From: Paracidovorax wautersii | GTDB taxonomy: Bacteria > Pseudomonadota > Gammaproteobacteria > Burkholderiales > Burkholderiaceae_C | Direction: 5' to 3' | Assembly (NCBI RefSeq): GCF_900113035.1 | Contig: NZ_FONX01000003.1 | Location: 124,001-188,000 of the forward strand | DNA: 64,000 bases | Shown here: in pieces, positions 39,408 to 48,395 of the stretch | How positions within the stretch are numbered: the first letter of the stretch is position 1 | Layout: every line of letters begins with the position of its first letter | Translations under genes and position numbers: made by a program | The notes under the pieces: model-generated | The model's input: the letters and a program-made list of their open reading frames with translations, nothing else | Database searches by the model: none | What the model was told of the DNA's origin: nothing

Positions 39408-39668
39408 TCAAGCGGGGTTCAGCAGAGGCATCAGGCCGCCGCGCCCGTCGAGCGCGACGAGGTCGTCATGGCCGCCCACATGCGTGTCGCCGATGAAGAT
39501 CTGCGGCACCGTGCGGCGGCCGGTGATCTCCATCATGTGGGCGCGCGCGGCGGGGTCCATGTCCACGCGGATCTCCTCGATCTGCTCGACGCCCTTGGAC
39601 TTCAGGATCTGCTTGGCGCGAATGCAATAGGGGCAGACGGCGGTGGTGTACATCTTCACGGCTTGCAT
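39408..39668 (-). CDS. grxC: Glutaredoxin 3
   Basis: An 86-residue dithiol glutaredoxin that reduces disulfides with glutathione. The active site is CPYC (residues 12-15), and the glutathione-binding TVPQIFIGDTHVGGHDDL is present. AAGG stands 6 nt before the ATG. It lies between a rhodanese gene and secB, the common Burkholderiales order. Confidence 0.95.
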   Translation of the reverse strand: MQAVKMYTTAVCPYCIRAKQILKSKGVEQIEEIRVDMDPAARAHMMEITGRRTVPQIFIGDTHVGGHDDLVALDGRGGLMPLLNPA

Positions 39669-39734
39669 GGCGACCTTTCTGGAATGCGGGGAAAACGGCA
39701 AAAAGCGGGCGTGTCAGGGGCAGCTGGCGACGGC

Positions 39735-40142
39735 TCAGGCTTTTTCAACCGGCATCGAGGCATCGCGCCAGGCCTTCATGCCACCGGCCAGGGCCTGGGC
39801 CTTGTCGTAGCCCAGCTTCTGGGCCACGCCCACGGCGCGCTGCGCCCGCGCGCCCTTGGCGCACACCAGCACCACCGGCAGGGCCTTGTTCTTGACCACC
39901 AGCGGCAGGCGCTCCTCCAGCTGGGCCAGGGGCACGTTCTTGGCGCCGACCACATGGCCGGCCGCGAATTCCTCGGGCTCGCTCACGTCGATCACGACCC
40001 CTTTTTCGCGGTTGATGAGCAGCACCGCGTTGGCCGGGGTGAGCGTTCCGCCCGTGGCCTCGCGCACCAGCGGCGCCAGCAGCATGCCGCCCGAAGCCAG
40101 CGCGATGAAGAACAGATACCAGTTGTCGATGATGAAATTCAC
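39735..40142 (-). CDS. Membrane-anchored rhodanese-domain protein
   Basis: A 135-residue protein with one N-terminal transmembrane helix (about 8-26) and a single rhodanese domain. The active-site loop is CAKGAR with Cys94. Sulfur transfer from thiosulfate or a persulfide is the likely activity. The GTG start at 40142 follows GAGG. It is the first gene of the rhodanese-grxC run and shares a divergent promoter with gpmA. Confidence 0.9.
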   Translation of the reverse strand: MNFIIDNWYLFFIALASGGMLLAPLVREATGGTLTPANAVLLINREKGVVIDVSEPEEFAAGHVVGAKNVPLAQLEERLPLVVKNKALPVVLVCAKGARAQRAVGVAQKLGYDKAQALAGGMKAWRDASMPVEKA

Positions 40143-40171
40143 GTCGGTCCTCAGGGGATGCAAAGCCGGCA

Positions 40172-40181
40172 ATTCTAGAAT
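40172..40181. promoter_or_regulatory. Palindromic divergent -10 element, rhodanese/gpmA
   Basis: ATTCTAGAAT reads TAGAAT on both strands, so one palindrome offers a -10 box for gpmA (+) and for the rhodanese gene (-). The distances to the start codons, 34 and 30 nt, suit both. Confidence 0.4.
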
Positions 40182-40214
40182 GCCAGGTTTTGAACCCGAC
40201 TCCTTGAGGGAAAC

Positions 40215-40958
40215 ATGCACAAGCTCGTCCTGATACGCCACGGAGAATCCACCTGGAATCTGGAAAACCGTTTCACCGGCTGGACCGATGTGGACCTGAC
40301 CCCCACCGGCATCGAGCAGGCCAAGAACGCAGGCCGCCTGCTCAAGGCCGAGGGCTATGAATTCGACCAGGCCTACACCAGCATGCTCAAGCGCGCCACG
40401 CGCACGCTGTGGCACGCGCTCGACGAGATGGACCGCACCTGGCTGCCCGTGCAGCACAGCTGGCGCCTGAACGAGCGCCACTACGGCGCGCTGCAGGGCC
40501 TGAACAAGGGCGACATGGCCAAGCAGTACGGCGATGCGCAGGTGCTCGTCTGGCGCCGCAGCTACGACACGCCGCCGCCGGCGCTCGAAGCTACCGACCC
40601 GCGCAGCGAACGCGGCGACATCCGCTATGCAGGCCTCGCGCCCGAGCAGATCCCGCTCACCGAATGCCTCAAGGACACGGTCGCCCGCGTGATGCCCTTC
40701 TGGAACGAGACCATGGCACCGGCCATCCGCTCGGGCCGCCGCGTGGTCGTGGCCGCGCACGGCAACTCGATCCGCGCGCTGGTCAAGTACCTGGACAACA
40801 TTTCGGACGACGACATCGTCGGCCTGAACATTCCCAACGGCATTCCGCTGGTCTATGAGCTGGACGACGATCTGCGCCCGCAGCGCCACTACTACCTGGG
40901 CGACGCCGAAGCGGCCGCCAAGGCCGCCGCGGCCGTGGCATCGCAAGGCAAGGCGTGA
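40215..40958 (+). CDS. gpmA: 2,3-bisphosphoglycerate-dependent phosphoglycerate mutase
   Basis: A 247-residue glycolytic enzyme that interconverts 3- and 2-phosphoglycerate. The phospho-accepting His is in LIRHGES (His9), and the second His is in [25 protein letters not shown] is the family signature. Ribosome site TTGAGGGA stands before the ATG. It diverges from the rhodanese gene and is followed by ctpA after 122 bp. Confidence 0.97.
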   Translation: MHKLVLIRHGESTWNLENRFTGWTDVDLTPTGIEQAKNAGRLLKAEGYEFDQAYTSMLKRATRTLWHALDEMDRTWLPVQHSWRLNERHYGALQGLNKGDMAKQYGDAQVLVWRRSYDTPPPALEATDPRSERGDIRYAGLAPEQIPLTECLKDTVARVMPFWNETMAPAIRSGRRVVVAAHGNSIRALVKYLDNISDDDIVGLNIPNGIPLVYELDDDLRPQRHYYLGDAEAAAKAAAAVASQGKA

Positions 40959-41080
40959 GCCATTGAGCGGGTAAAGCCTGGGTAAAGCTGCGCCCGGGCA
41001 CAGGCCCCGCGCGCCCCGCAGGGAACTGCGCGGAGCGCGGGCCTTCCAAGGTGTGTATATTGAAGCGGTAAAGGTGTTGT

Positions 41081-42517
41081 ATGGGCCATAAATTGAAGAT
41101 TACGGGCTGGATTGCGGTGGGCGTCGTTGCAGGCGCACTCACCACGGTGTCGCTGCAAACCGTGGCGCGCGGCGCCATGACGCCGTTGCCGCTGGAAGAG
41201 ATCCAGCAGCTGTCCGCCGTATTCGGCCTCATCAAGACGGACTACGTCGATCCGGTCGATGACAAGAAGCTCATCACCGACGCCATCTCCGGCATGGTGT
41301 CCAGCCTCGACCCGCATTCGCAGTATTTCGACAAGAAGTCCTTCAAGGAATTCCGCGAAGGCACCTCGGGCCGCTTCGTCGGCGTGGGCATCGAGATCAC
41401 GCAGGAAGACGGCCTCATCAAGGTCGTCTCGCCCATCGAGGGCTCCCCTGCCTTCCGCGCCGGCATCAAGACCAACGACCTGATCACCAAGATCGACGAC
41501 ACGGCCGTCAAGGGCATGGCCCTGAGCGATGCCGTCAAGAAGATGCGCGGCGAGCCCAACACACAGGTCACGCTGACCATCCTGCGCAAGGACGAAAGCC
41601 GCAGCTTCCCCGTGACCATCACGCGCGAAGAGATCAAGACCCAGTCCGTCAAGGGCAAGGTCATCGAGCCCGGCTACGCCTGGGTGCGCCTGTCGCAGTT
41701 CCAGGAACGCACGGTCGATGACTTCGTGCGCAAGATCGACGAGATCTACAAGCAGGACCCCAACCTCAAGGGCCTGGTGCTCGACCTGCGCAACGACCCG
41801 GGCGGCCTGCTCGACGCCGCCGTGGCCGTGTCTTCCGCCTTCCTGCCCGAGAACGTGACCGTGGTTTCGACCAACGGCCAGCTGCCCGAAAGCAAGGCCG
41901 TCTTCAAGGCTGCTCCCGAGTACTACCAGCGTCGCGGCAGCGGCGACCCGCTCAAGCGCCTGCCTGCGGCCCTCAAGACCGTGCCTTTGGTGGTGCTGGT
42001 CAACGAAGGCTCGGCATCGGCCAGCGAGATCGTGGCCGGCGCCCTGCAGGACAACCATCGCGCCGTCGTCATGGGCAGCCAGACCTTCGGCAAGGGCTCC
42101 GTGCAGACCGTGCGTCCGCTCGGCCCCGACACCGGCATCAAGCTGACCACGGCCCGCTACTACACCCCCAGCGGCAAATCCATCCAGGCCAAGGGCATCG
42201 TGCCCGACGTGATGGTGGACGAAACGGCCGAGGGCGACCTCTTCGCCGCGCTGCGCATGCGTGAAGCCGACCTCGAAAAGCATCTGGCCAGCGGCCAGGG
42301 CGCAGAGGTCAAGGACGTGGCGCGCGAGCAGGCCCGTGAAGAAGCCCGCAAGCGCCTCGAAGAAGACGCCAAGAAGCACATCACCGAGCCCAAGATCCCC
42401 GAATTCGGCTCGGCCACCGACTTCCAGCTGCAGCAGGCGCTGAACCAGCTCAAGGGCAAGACCGTGCTGGCCAGCAAGACGCAGACCGAGCGCAAGGAAG
42501 AGAAGAAGGACAACTGA
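41081..42517 (+). CDS. ctpA: C-terminal processing protease (S41 family)
   Basis: A 478-residue periplasmic, membrane-anchored serine protease. It has an N-terminal signal-anchor (about 7-30), a PDZ domain (about 98-170) and an S41 core with the Ser-Lys dyad Ser313 (EGSASASEI) and Lys338 (TFGKGSVQ), 25 residues apart as in other CtpA proteins. The C-terminal 70 residues are highly charged and probably coiled-coil. It trims periplasmic proteins from the C-terminus; targets are unknown. Confidence 0.95.
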   Translation: MGHKLKITGWIAVGVVAGALTTVSLQTVARGAMTPLPLEEIQQLSAVFGLIKTDYVDPVDDKKLITDAISGMVSSLDPHSQYFDKKSFKEFREGTSGRFVGVGIEITQEDGLIKVVSPIEGSPAFRAGIKTNDLITKIDDTAVKGMALSDAVKKMRGEPNTQVTLTILRKDESRSFPVTITREEIKTQSVKGKVIEPGYAWVRLSQFQERTVDDFVRKIDEIYKQDPNLKGLVLDLRNDPGGLLDAAVAVSSAFLPENVTVVSTNGQLPESKAVFKAAPEYYQRRGSGDPLKRLPAALKTVPLVVLVNEGSASASEIVAGALQDNHRAVVMGSQTFGKGSVQTVRPLGPDTGIKLTTARYYTPSGKSIQAKGIVPDVMVDETAEGDLFAALRMREADLEKHLASGQGAEVKDVAREQAREEARKRLEEDAKKHITEPKIPEFGSATDFQLQQALNQLKGKTVLASKTQTERKEEKKDN

Positions 42518-42559
42518 GCAGGCAGCGGAGGCCCCCAGGGGCCCGCTCGCTGACCGCCC

Positions 42560-42600
42560 AAGGCCGGGCCTTTCGAGGCGACCGGCCTTTCTTCTTTTCT
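42560..42600 (+). terminator. Intrinsic terminator after ctpA
   Basis: AAGGCCGG (42560-42567) pairs with CCGGCCTT (42582-42589) and is followed by the U-rich TCTTCTTTTCT. It stands 43 nt after the ctpA stop. Confidence 0.6.
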
Positions 42601-42635
42601 GCGCCGCAACATTCGCTCAACACACACCCGCCGCC

Positions 42636-43406
42636 ATGACCGACGACCAGCTTCTGCGCTATTCGCGCCACATCATGCTCGACGAGATCGGCATCGAAGG
42701 CCAGGAGCGGCTGCTGGCCTCGCATGCGCTGATCATCGGTGCCGGCGGCCTGGGCTCGCCGGCCGCCCTGTTCCTGGCATCGGCCGGCGTTGGCACGCTG
42801 ACGCTGGTGGATGACGACACCGTGGACCTGACCAATCTGCAGCGCCAGATCGCCCACACCACCGACCGGATCGGCATGGCGAAGGTGGAGTCCGCCGCCA
42901 TCGCGCTGCACGCCATCAACCCCGACGTGCGCGTACGGGCCCTGCGCGAGCGGGTCGATGCGCAGCGGCTCGCCGCCCTGGTGCAGGAGGCCGACGTGGT
43001 GCTGGACTGCAGCGACAACTATGCGACGCGCCAGGCCGTCAATGCCGCCTGCGTCGCGCACCGCAAGCCCCTGGTGGCGGGCGCCGCCATCCGCCTGGAT
43101 GGGCAGGTGACCGTGATCGATCCACGCCGCGCCGACACGCCCTGCTACGCCTGCCTCTTCTCCCCGCATGCCCAGTTCGAGGAAGTGCAATGCTCCACGA
43201 TGGGCGTCCTCGCGCCCATGGTCGGCATCGTGGGCAGCGTGCAGGCGGCCGAGGCGATCAAGCTCCTGGCCGGCACCGGCACCACGCTGGCCGGCAGCCT
43301 GCTGATGCTGGACGGCCGGTCCATGGAATGGACGCGCATGCGCACGGCGCGCGACCCGGGCTGCCCCGTGTGCGGGCCGGATGCCGCCTGCAACGCGCCG
43401 GCCTAG
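42636..43406 (+). CDS. moeB: HesA/MoeB/ThiF-family adenylyltransferase
   Basis: A 256-residue E1-like enzyme that adenylates the C-terminal Gly-Gly of MoaD (or ThiS) before sulfur transfer. The nucleotide motif GAGGLGSPAALFLA is at about 34-47, DDDTVDLTNLQRQ follows, and the zinc CxxC pairs are CYAC and CPVC. As no thi genes are near, MoeB of molybdenum-cofactor synthesis is the likelier role; a dual MoeB/ThiF role is possible. No rhodanese domain is attached. Confidence 0.9.
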   Translation: MTDDQLLRYSRHIMLDEIGIEGQERLLASHALIIGAGGLGSPAALFLASAGVGTLTLVDDDTVDLTNLQRQIAHTTDRIGMAKVESAAIALHAINPDVRVRALRERVDAQRLAALVQEADVVLDCSDNYATRQAVNAACVAHRKPLVAGAAIRLDGQVTVIDPRRADTPCYACLFSPHAQFEEVQCSTMGVLAPMVGIVGSVQAAEAIKLLAGTGTTLAGSLLMLDGRSMEWTRMRTARDPGCPVCGPDAACNAPA

Positions 43407-43418
43407 CGCCTGAGGCGT

Positions 43419-43438
43419 AGGTAGGATTGTTCCTACCT
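43419..43438. promoter_or_regulatory. Palindrome AGGTAGGA-TTGT-TCCTACCT
   Basis: A perfect 8-bp inverted repeat with a 4-bp centre, 95 bp before the lone receiver gene and 13 bp after moeB. No T-run follows in either direction, so an operator is more likely than a terminator. A response regulator of the adjacent locus is one candidate binder. Confidence 0.45.
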
Positions 43439-43532
43439 CCTAAGCTTGCCGCTGCTGGCAAAATGAATTGTGTCCTGAGCTTACATTCAAGTCTTGGTCA
43501 TATCACCTTAGCGACCTGGACAGGAATCCCCA

Positions 43533-43934
43533 GTGAAACTGCGTACTTACATCGTCGAAGACAACGCCACGATTCGCGAGAATTTGATTGGTACGCTGGA
43601 GGAGCTGGCCCAGGTGGAGGCCGTCGGCATCGCCGAGACCGAAGACGACGGCAAGGACTGGCTCACATCGCACCCCGCCCAGTGGGATCTGGCCATCGTC
43701 GATCTGTTTCTTCGCCAGGGCAGCGGCCTGGGCGTGCTGGCCGCCTGCAGGAATCGCACTGCCGGCCAGAAAATGGTCGTTCTGAGCAATTACGCAACGC
43801 CCGATGTGCGCATGCGCTGCGCGCAACTCGGTGTCGATGCGGTTTTCGACAAATCCAATGAAATCGATGCACTGGTGGATTACTGCATTCAGCACAGTTC
43901 CAGCGCAGGCAATGCGAGCATGATGGCGGGCTGA
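43533..43934 (+). CDS. Single-domain response regulator
   Basis: A 133-residue CheY-like receiver without output domain. The acid pocket is in YIVEDNATIRENL, the phospho-acceptor is Asp57 (AIVDLFLRQGSGL), and the switch Lys is in VFDKSNE. The GTG start at 43533 precedes the domain directly. It is convergent with a NarL-type regulator, and its partner kinase may be the divergent sensor at 44896. Its output is likely by protein contact or phosphate relay. Confidence 0.88.
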   Translation: MKLRTYIVEDNATIRENLIGTLEELAQVEAVGIAETEDDGKDWLTSHPAQWDLAIVDLFLRQGSGLGVLAACRNRTAGQKMVVLSNYATPDVRMRCAQLGVDAVFDKSNEIDALVDYCIQHSSSAGNASMMAG

Positions 43935-43992
43935 GGCCCGGATACATTTTCTTGCATTGCCGTGAAAAGCGGCATTTATCGAATTGGAAAAA

Positions 43993-44025
43993 ATAAAGCC
44001 GGTAGAAATACCGGCTTTATTTTTT
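43993..44025. terminator. Bidirectional intrinsic terminator
   Basis: ATAAAGCCGGTA (43993-44004) and TACCGGCTTTAT (44009-44020) form a perfect 12-bp stem with a GAAA tetraloop, with T-runs on both strands. It sits between the two convergent response-regulator genes and serves both. Confidence 0.85.
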
Positions 44026-44101
44026 GCGTTTCTGACCCGAACGCTGAAAAACCCAGGCTATCGACCTGCCCTGGAGCAGGCCGATAGCCGATCGGAAAAG
44101 A

Positions 44102-44734
44102 TCAATCGATGAGCTTGTTCTTCAGGGCGTAATAGGTCAGGTCGCTGTTGGACGACAGGGCCATTTTTTCCATGAGCCGCGTGCGGTAGGTGCTGACCGT
44201 CTTCACGCTCAGCGACAGCGACTTGGCGATGTCGCCAGCCGTTTCGCCCTTGGCGAGCTTCAGGAACACCTGGAACTCGCGCTCGGACAGCTGCTCGTGC
44301 GGCGGGGCATCGTCCTTGCGGTTGAGCTGCTGCGCCAGCAGATCAGCCACGGCGGGCGTGAGGTAGCGCCGGCCCAGCGAGATCGTGCGAATGGCTTCGA
44401 CGATCTCCTTGGGGTCGCATTCCTTGTTGAGGTAGCCGCTCGCACCCTGACGGATCAGGTTGATGGCGTAGTGCTCCTCGGGGTAGCCGCTGAGGATCAG
44501 AATGCCCATGTCGGGCGCCTTGGCACGCAACATGGCCAGGGCATCCAGGCCGCTCTGGCCGGGCATGGACAGGTCCATCAGCAGCACATCGATTTCTTCG
44601 GCACGCACGAGGTCGATGGCTTCACGGCCATTGGACGCTTCGCCGACAACCCGAAGGTCCACATGCTCGGACAGAAATTGCCGCAGCCCTGAGCGGACAA
44701 TCGCATGGTCATCAACAATCCCGATCTTGATCAT
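44102..44734 (-). CDS. NarL/FixJ-family response regulator
   Basis: A 210-residue transcription factor. The receiver domain (about 1-120) has Asp8/Asp9, acceptor Asp54 (LLMDLSMPGQ) and the switch Lys in GYLNKE. The LuxR-type HTH (about 145-205, ETAGDIAKSLSLSVKTVSTY) binds DNA. The ATG at 44734 begins MIKIGIVDDH; upstream codons in frame are not family-like. It is divergent from the sensor kinase, forming a two-component pair. Confidence 0.93.
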   Translation of the reverse strand: MIKIGIVDDHAIVRSGLRQFLSEHVDLRVVGEASNGREAIDLVRAEEIDVLLMDLSMPGQSGLDALAMLRAKAPDMGILILSGYPEEHYAINLIRQGASGYLNKECDPKEIVEAIRTISLGRRYLTPAVADLLAQQLNRKDDAPPHEQLSEREFQVFLKLAKGETAGDIAKSLSLSVKTVSTYRTRLMEKMALSSNSDLTYYALKNKLID

Positions 44735-44895
44735 TAAGCTTTCTTTCTGAAGGTCGCTCTTTACGCGGTATCGTTCGGCCGCTGGTAGCCGTCGAACCCA
44801 AAGCATATCTGCGTTGCAAGATCCGACGAGCGACAAGCTGACTGTATTTGACATTATCCAGAAAACACCTGCCTGCCGTCCGGAGAAACCTATAT

Positions 44896-46233
44896 ATGCG
44901 CTGGCCCAATTTCCGCAAGATGGCCATCAGCCTGCCCCTGGCATTGCTGGCGGTGTCTGTGCTGGTGGGCATCAACGAGGTCGGCTATTCACGCTCGCGC
45001 GACGCCGTGAGCGCGCTCTCGCGCACCCATGCCACCCGCGCCGCGCTCGATCGCCTGATGCAGAACATGCTGGATGCGGAAACCGGCCTGCGCGGCTACC
45101 TGCTCACGGGTGACGACCGCTACCTGGAGCCCTACCAGAAGGCCGTCACCACCATCAGCGGCAACCTGGACGAGCTGCGCAACATCTTCGTCAACTCGCC
45201 TGAAGAGCTGAGCGATCTGGCACTGATGTCGCGGCAGATCGCCCGCAAGATGTCGGAGATGGAGCTGAGCCTGCTGCTGCGGCGCCAGAACAACAACGAC
45301 GCCTGGAAGTTCGTCCTCTCCACCGATGTCGGCAAGGAGAACATGGACGCCATCCGCACCGTGGCGGCCCGGCTCATCGAGCACAGCACGGCGCAGACGG
45401 AGCACAGCACCCAGGCCATCCTGCATTCGCTGCTGCTCTCGCGCATCGGCATCGCCACCTTCGCGGCCATCGGCCTGCTGGCGTTCTACATGTACCTGCA
45501 CCAGGCGATCACGCTGCAATCCGTGAACCAGCGCGAGCAGGAGATCCTGGCGCGCGAACGGGACCGGCTCGAACAGCTCGTGCGCGAGCGCACCGCGTCG
45601 CTGACCGAGCTGGCCAACCATTTGCAGCAGGTGCGCGAGGACGAGCGCGGCCACCTGGCGCGCGAGCTGCACGACGAGCTGGGCGCGCTGCTCACCGCCG
45701 CCAAGCTGGACGTGGCGCGGCTGAAGTCGCGGGTGGACGTGCAGGTGCCCGAGATCGCCGAACGGCTGCGCCACCTCACCGAGACGCTCAACAGCGGCAT
45801 CGCCCTCAAGCGCCGCATCATCGAAGACCTGCGCCCCTCGTCGCTCTTCAACCTGGGCCTGACCACGTCGCTGGAAATCCTGACCCGGGAGTTCGCCGAG
45901 CGCAGCGGCATCGTGGTGGACGTGAACCTCGAAACGGTCGATCTGCCCGATCAGGTGCAGCTGACCGTCTATCGCATGGTGCAGGAATCGCTGACCAACA
46001 TCGGCAAGTACGCGGGTGCGAGCAAGGCGCTGGTCGCCGTGCACAACTACCCCACGCATGTCTCGGTGCAGATCCGCGACGACGGCACCGGGTTCGACGC
46101 CACCGCCATCAATGCCAGCTCGCACGGTCTGATGGGCATGCGCCACCGCGTGGAAGCGGCCGGCGGGCGGCTGACGATCACCTCTCAGCCCGGCGAGGGC
46201 ACGCTGGTTTCCGCCGTCCTGCCCTACGCCTGA
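44896..46233 (+). CDS. NarX-type sensor histidine kinase with CHASE3-like sensor
   Basis: A 445-residue inner-membrane kinase with two transmembrane helices (about 13-30 and 176-198) around a helical periplasmic CHASE3-like domain (DAETGLRGYLLTGDDRYLEPY is its signature). A coiled-coil linker, HisKA_3 dimerisation domain (His259 in RELHDELGALL) and HATPase domain (DDGTGFDA, GLMGMRHRVEAAGG) follow. GGAG precedes the ATG at 44896. It should phosphorylate the divergent NarL-type regulator. The signal is unknown. Confidence 0.93.
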   Translation: MRWPNFRKMAISLPLALLAVSVLVGINEVGYSRSRDAVSALSRTHATRAALDRLMQNMLDAETGLRGYLLTGDDRYLEPYQKAVTTISGNLDELRNIFVNSPEELSDLALMSRQIARKMSEMELSLLLRRQNNNDAWKFVLSTDVGKENMDAIRTVAARLIEHSTAQTEHSTQAILHSLLLSRIGIATFAAIGLLAFYMYLHQAITLQSVNQREQEILARERDRLEQLVRERTASLTELANHLQQVREDERGHLARELHDELGALLTAAKLDVARLKSRVDVQVPEIAERLRHLTETLNSGIALKRRIIEDLRPSSLFNLGLTTSLEILTREFAERSGIVVDVNLETVDLPDQVQLTVYRMVQESLTNIGKYAGASKALVAVHNYPTHVSVQIRDDGTGFDATAINASSHGLMGMRHRVEAAGGRLTITSQPGEGTLVSAVLPYA

Positions 46234-46459
46234 CTCCACTTCCGGCCCAGGGGCGGGCCGCAAGCGCATGGGCACGGCCGGGGCCCTGTGAACGGTGCCA
46301 CACCCCACCAGGGCGGGGGTGCAGTCCTACATCCCTGCGCGCAGGACACCGGCATCTAGTGCGCGGCCTCCTGAATACATTGGACACATGCACCCGAGCC
46401 CTTCGGTGCTCTTAGTTCAATCACCGGCGCCCCCGGCATCCGGTCTTCAGGAGATGCTT

Positions 46460-46624
46460 ATGTTGCACTACGCAGTCGTTTTTCTGGTCATCGCCCTGGT
46501 GGCCGCACTCTTTGGCTTCGGCGGCATCGCCGCAGGTGCCGTCGGCATCGCCAAGATCCTCTTCTTCGTGTTCGTTGCCATGGCCATCGTGACCTTCGTG
46601 ATGGGCCTGATGAAGCGCCGCTGA
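46460..46624 (+). CDS. DUF1328 small membrane protein
   Basis: A 54-residue protein with two membrane helices and a central [19 protein letters not shown] signature of the DUF1328 (YtjA) family. AGGAG is 6 nt before the ATG at 46460; the in-frame ATG at 46454 directly follows AGGAG and is too close. Small proteins of this family are stress-associated. It heads a run of small stress-type genes. Confidence 0.85.
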   Translation: MLHYAVVFLVIALVAALFGFGGIAAGAVGIAKILFFVFVAMAIVTFVMGLMKRR

Positions 46625-46684
46625 GGCGGCTGGCTCAGTGCTCACCGCACGGCTCCCGAACATCTTCCACTGAAAGGTTTCCCC

Positions 46685-47086
46685 ATGACTTTGCAATCCG
46701 CCACCCAAAAAGCCGCTGACACCGCACACTCCGTCGCCGAAGACGTGCTGGACTCGGCCAAGGACGCCGTGCAGGCCACCCGCCGCGCAGCGAACACGTC
46801 GCTGGACAAGGCCGAAGCTGGCGTGGAAGGCCTCAAGAGCGCCGTGAACCCCACCATCGACGATCTGGCCGCCCGCGCCCAGGAACTGGCCAACCGCAGC
46901 ATCACCTACTGCGCCGACGCCAGCGAACGCGCCCGCCGCCAGTTCAACCAAGCCGCCGATGCCACGACACGCTACGTGAGCGACCAGCCCGGCAAGTCCA
47001 TGCTGATCGCCGCCGCTGCCGGCGCCGCCTTCGCCACGCTGCTGTTCCTGACCCGGGGCGACAGCCGCCGCCGCGGCGACTACTGA
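46685..47086 (+). CDS. DUF883 (ElaB/YqjD-type) membrane-anchored protein
   Basis: A 133-residue protein with a long amphipathic, partly coiled helix (1-100) and a C-terminal membrane helix preceded by YVSDQPGKSMLIAAAAGA, the DUF883 signature; its end is RRRGDY. ElaB and YqjD of E. coli are tail-anchored proteins that bind ribosomes in stationary phase. The same role here is inferred. 60 bp separate it from the DUF1328 gene. Confidence 0.88.
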   Translation: MTLQSATQKAADTAHSVAEDVLDSAKDAVQATRRAANTSLDKAEAGVEGLKSAVNPTIDDLAARAQELANRSITYCADASERARRQFNQAADATTRYVSDQPGKSMLIAAAAGAAFATLLFLTRGDSRRRGDY

Positions 47087-47142
47087 GCGGCGAGCCGGCC
47101 AGGCCACCGCCACGCTTCCCCCACGATTCCAACGAGCGCCCC

Positions 47143-47712
47143 ATGAAAAACACGACGACGATGAAGAGCCCGGCTCACAACGATGCCGATAGCCAACTGG
47201 TGCTGGACGAAGCGGCCCTGCACCAGGCCGCCACGGCGGACCTGGACGAAGGCGCCGTGACGCCGGCCTACGGCCCGCACCGCGACGCCATCGTCAAGCT
47301 GCTGAACGATGCGCTGGCGACCGAGCTGGTGTGCGTGCTGCGCTACAAGCGCCACTATTTCACGGCCGACGGCCTGGAATCTCCCGCGATCGCGGCGGAA
47401 TTCCTGGTCCACGCCAACGAGGAATCGGCCCACGCCGACCTGATCGCCCAGCGCATCGTGCAGCTGGGTGGCGAACCCGACTTCGCGCCCGACCGCCTGC
47501 TGGAACGCAGCCATGCCCAGTACGACGAATCGTCCGACCTGAAGGCCATGGTCCGCGCCAACCTGGTGGCCGAACGCATCGCCGTCGAGGCCTACCGCCA
47601 GATGATCTCGCTCATCGGCGACAAGGACCCGACCACCCGCCGCATGCTGGAAGGCATCCTGGCGGACGAAGAAGAACATGCCGACGAATTGAAGGACTGG
47701 CTGCACCGCTGA
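47143..47712 (+). CDS. Ferritin-like / bacterioferritin-like protein
   Basis: A 189-residue four-helix protein with diiron ligands: LATELVCVLRYKRHYF (helix A Glu), ANEESAHADL (EExxH), VAERIAVEAYR and ILADEEEHADELKDWL (second ExxH). It is related to bacterioferritin and Dps-like ferritins, and probably stores iron or removes peroxide. It sits within the stress cluster. Both the ATG at 47143 and that at 47161 are possible starts. Confidence 0.88.
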   Translation: MKNTTTMKSPAHNDADSQLVLDEAALHQAATADLDEGAVTPAYGPHRDAIVKLLNDALATELVCVLRYKRHYFTADGLESPAIAAEFLVHANEESAHADLIAQRIVQLGGEPDFAPDRLLERSHAQYDESSDLKAMVRANLVAERIAVEAYRQMISLIGDKDPTTRRMLEGILADEEEHADELKDWLHR

Positions 47713-47832
47713 TCAGCGGCTGCGCCATCCGCACCCACAGTCCATCGACCACGGAGGGTGCAATAGGTCGATGAGCTGAAGCCTCCCAGCACCCGTGTTA
47801 TGACCAACGATAGATCAGAAAAGGAAACAATC

Positions 47833-48147
47833 ATGAAATACGCACGTGCACTCGCCTTCGCAGCACTGGCTGGCGCCACCATCATCTCCGCTGGCTGCTC
47901 CGTGGCCCGCGACCAGCAAACCGTCGGCTCCTACGTGGACGACGCCGGCATCACCACCGCCGTGAAGGCCAAGATGGCTGAAGACAAGACCGTTTCCGCC
48001 ACCGCCATCAGCGTCGAAACGCTGAACGGCACGGTGCAGCTGTCGGGCTTCGCCAAGTCGCAAGCCGAAAAGAACCAGGCCGAAGCCATCGCACGCAACA
48101 CCAAGCATGTGCGTGACGTGCGCAACAGCATCGTCGTTCGCCCCTGA
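47833..48147 (+). CDS. BON-domain lipoprotein
   Basis: 104 residues with a signal peptide, lipobox ISAGC (Cys22) and one BON domain (about 38-104; VETLNGTVQLSGFAKSQAEKNQAEAI). Like OsmY and DolP, BON proteins bind phospholipid surfaces in the periplasm during envelope stress. AAGGA precedes the ATG at 47833. An intrinsic terminator ends this cluster. Confidence 0.92.
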   Translation: MKYARALAFAALAGATIISAGCSVARDQQTVGSYVDDAGITTAVKAKMAEDKTVSATAISVETLNGTVQLSGFAKSQAEKNQAEAIARNTKHVRDVRNSIVVRP

Positions 48148-48259
48148 GCGGCTTTCCAAGCGCAGACGCTCGGAACCGCTGAGCGCACTGCCGCCGGGCG
48201 CACCACAGGCAGGCTCAACCCCTGACTGGCACCGGCCGACGTGCTGAGCGGCTTCCAAG

Positions 48260-48296
48260 GGCCACGGTTTTTCCTATGAAAACCCGTGGCCTTTTT
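48260..48296 (+). terminator. Intrinsic terminator after the BON gene
   Basis: GGCCACGG (48260-48267) pairs with CCGTGGCC (48284-48291), extended inward by TTTT/AAAA, followed by TTTTT. A strong terminator at the end of the stress cluster. Confidence 0.85.
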
Positions 48297-48395
48297 CATG
48301 GCGCCTGCCGCACCCGCTCCCATCGCCAGCAGCCTTCTTCAACCGGCTCTCCAACCGCATCGCACCCCATTCCCCCAACGCTCAGGCCTTTCATC

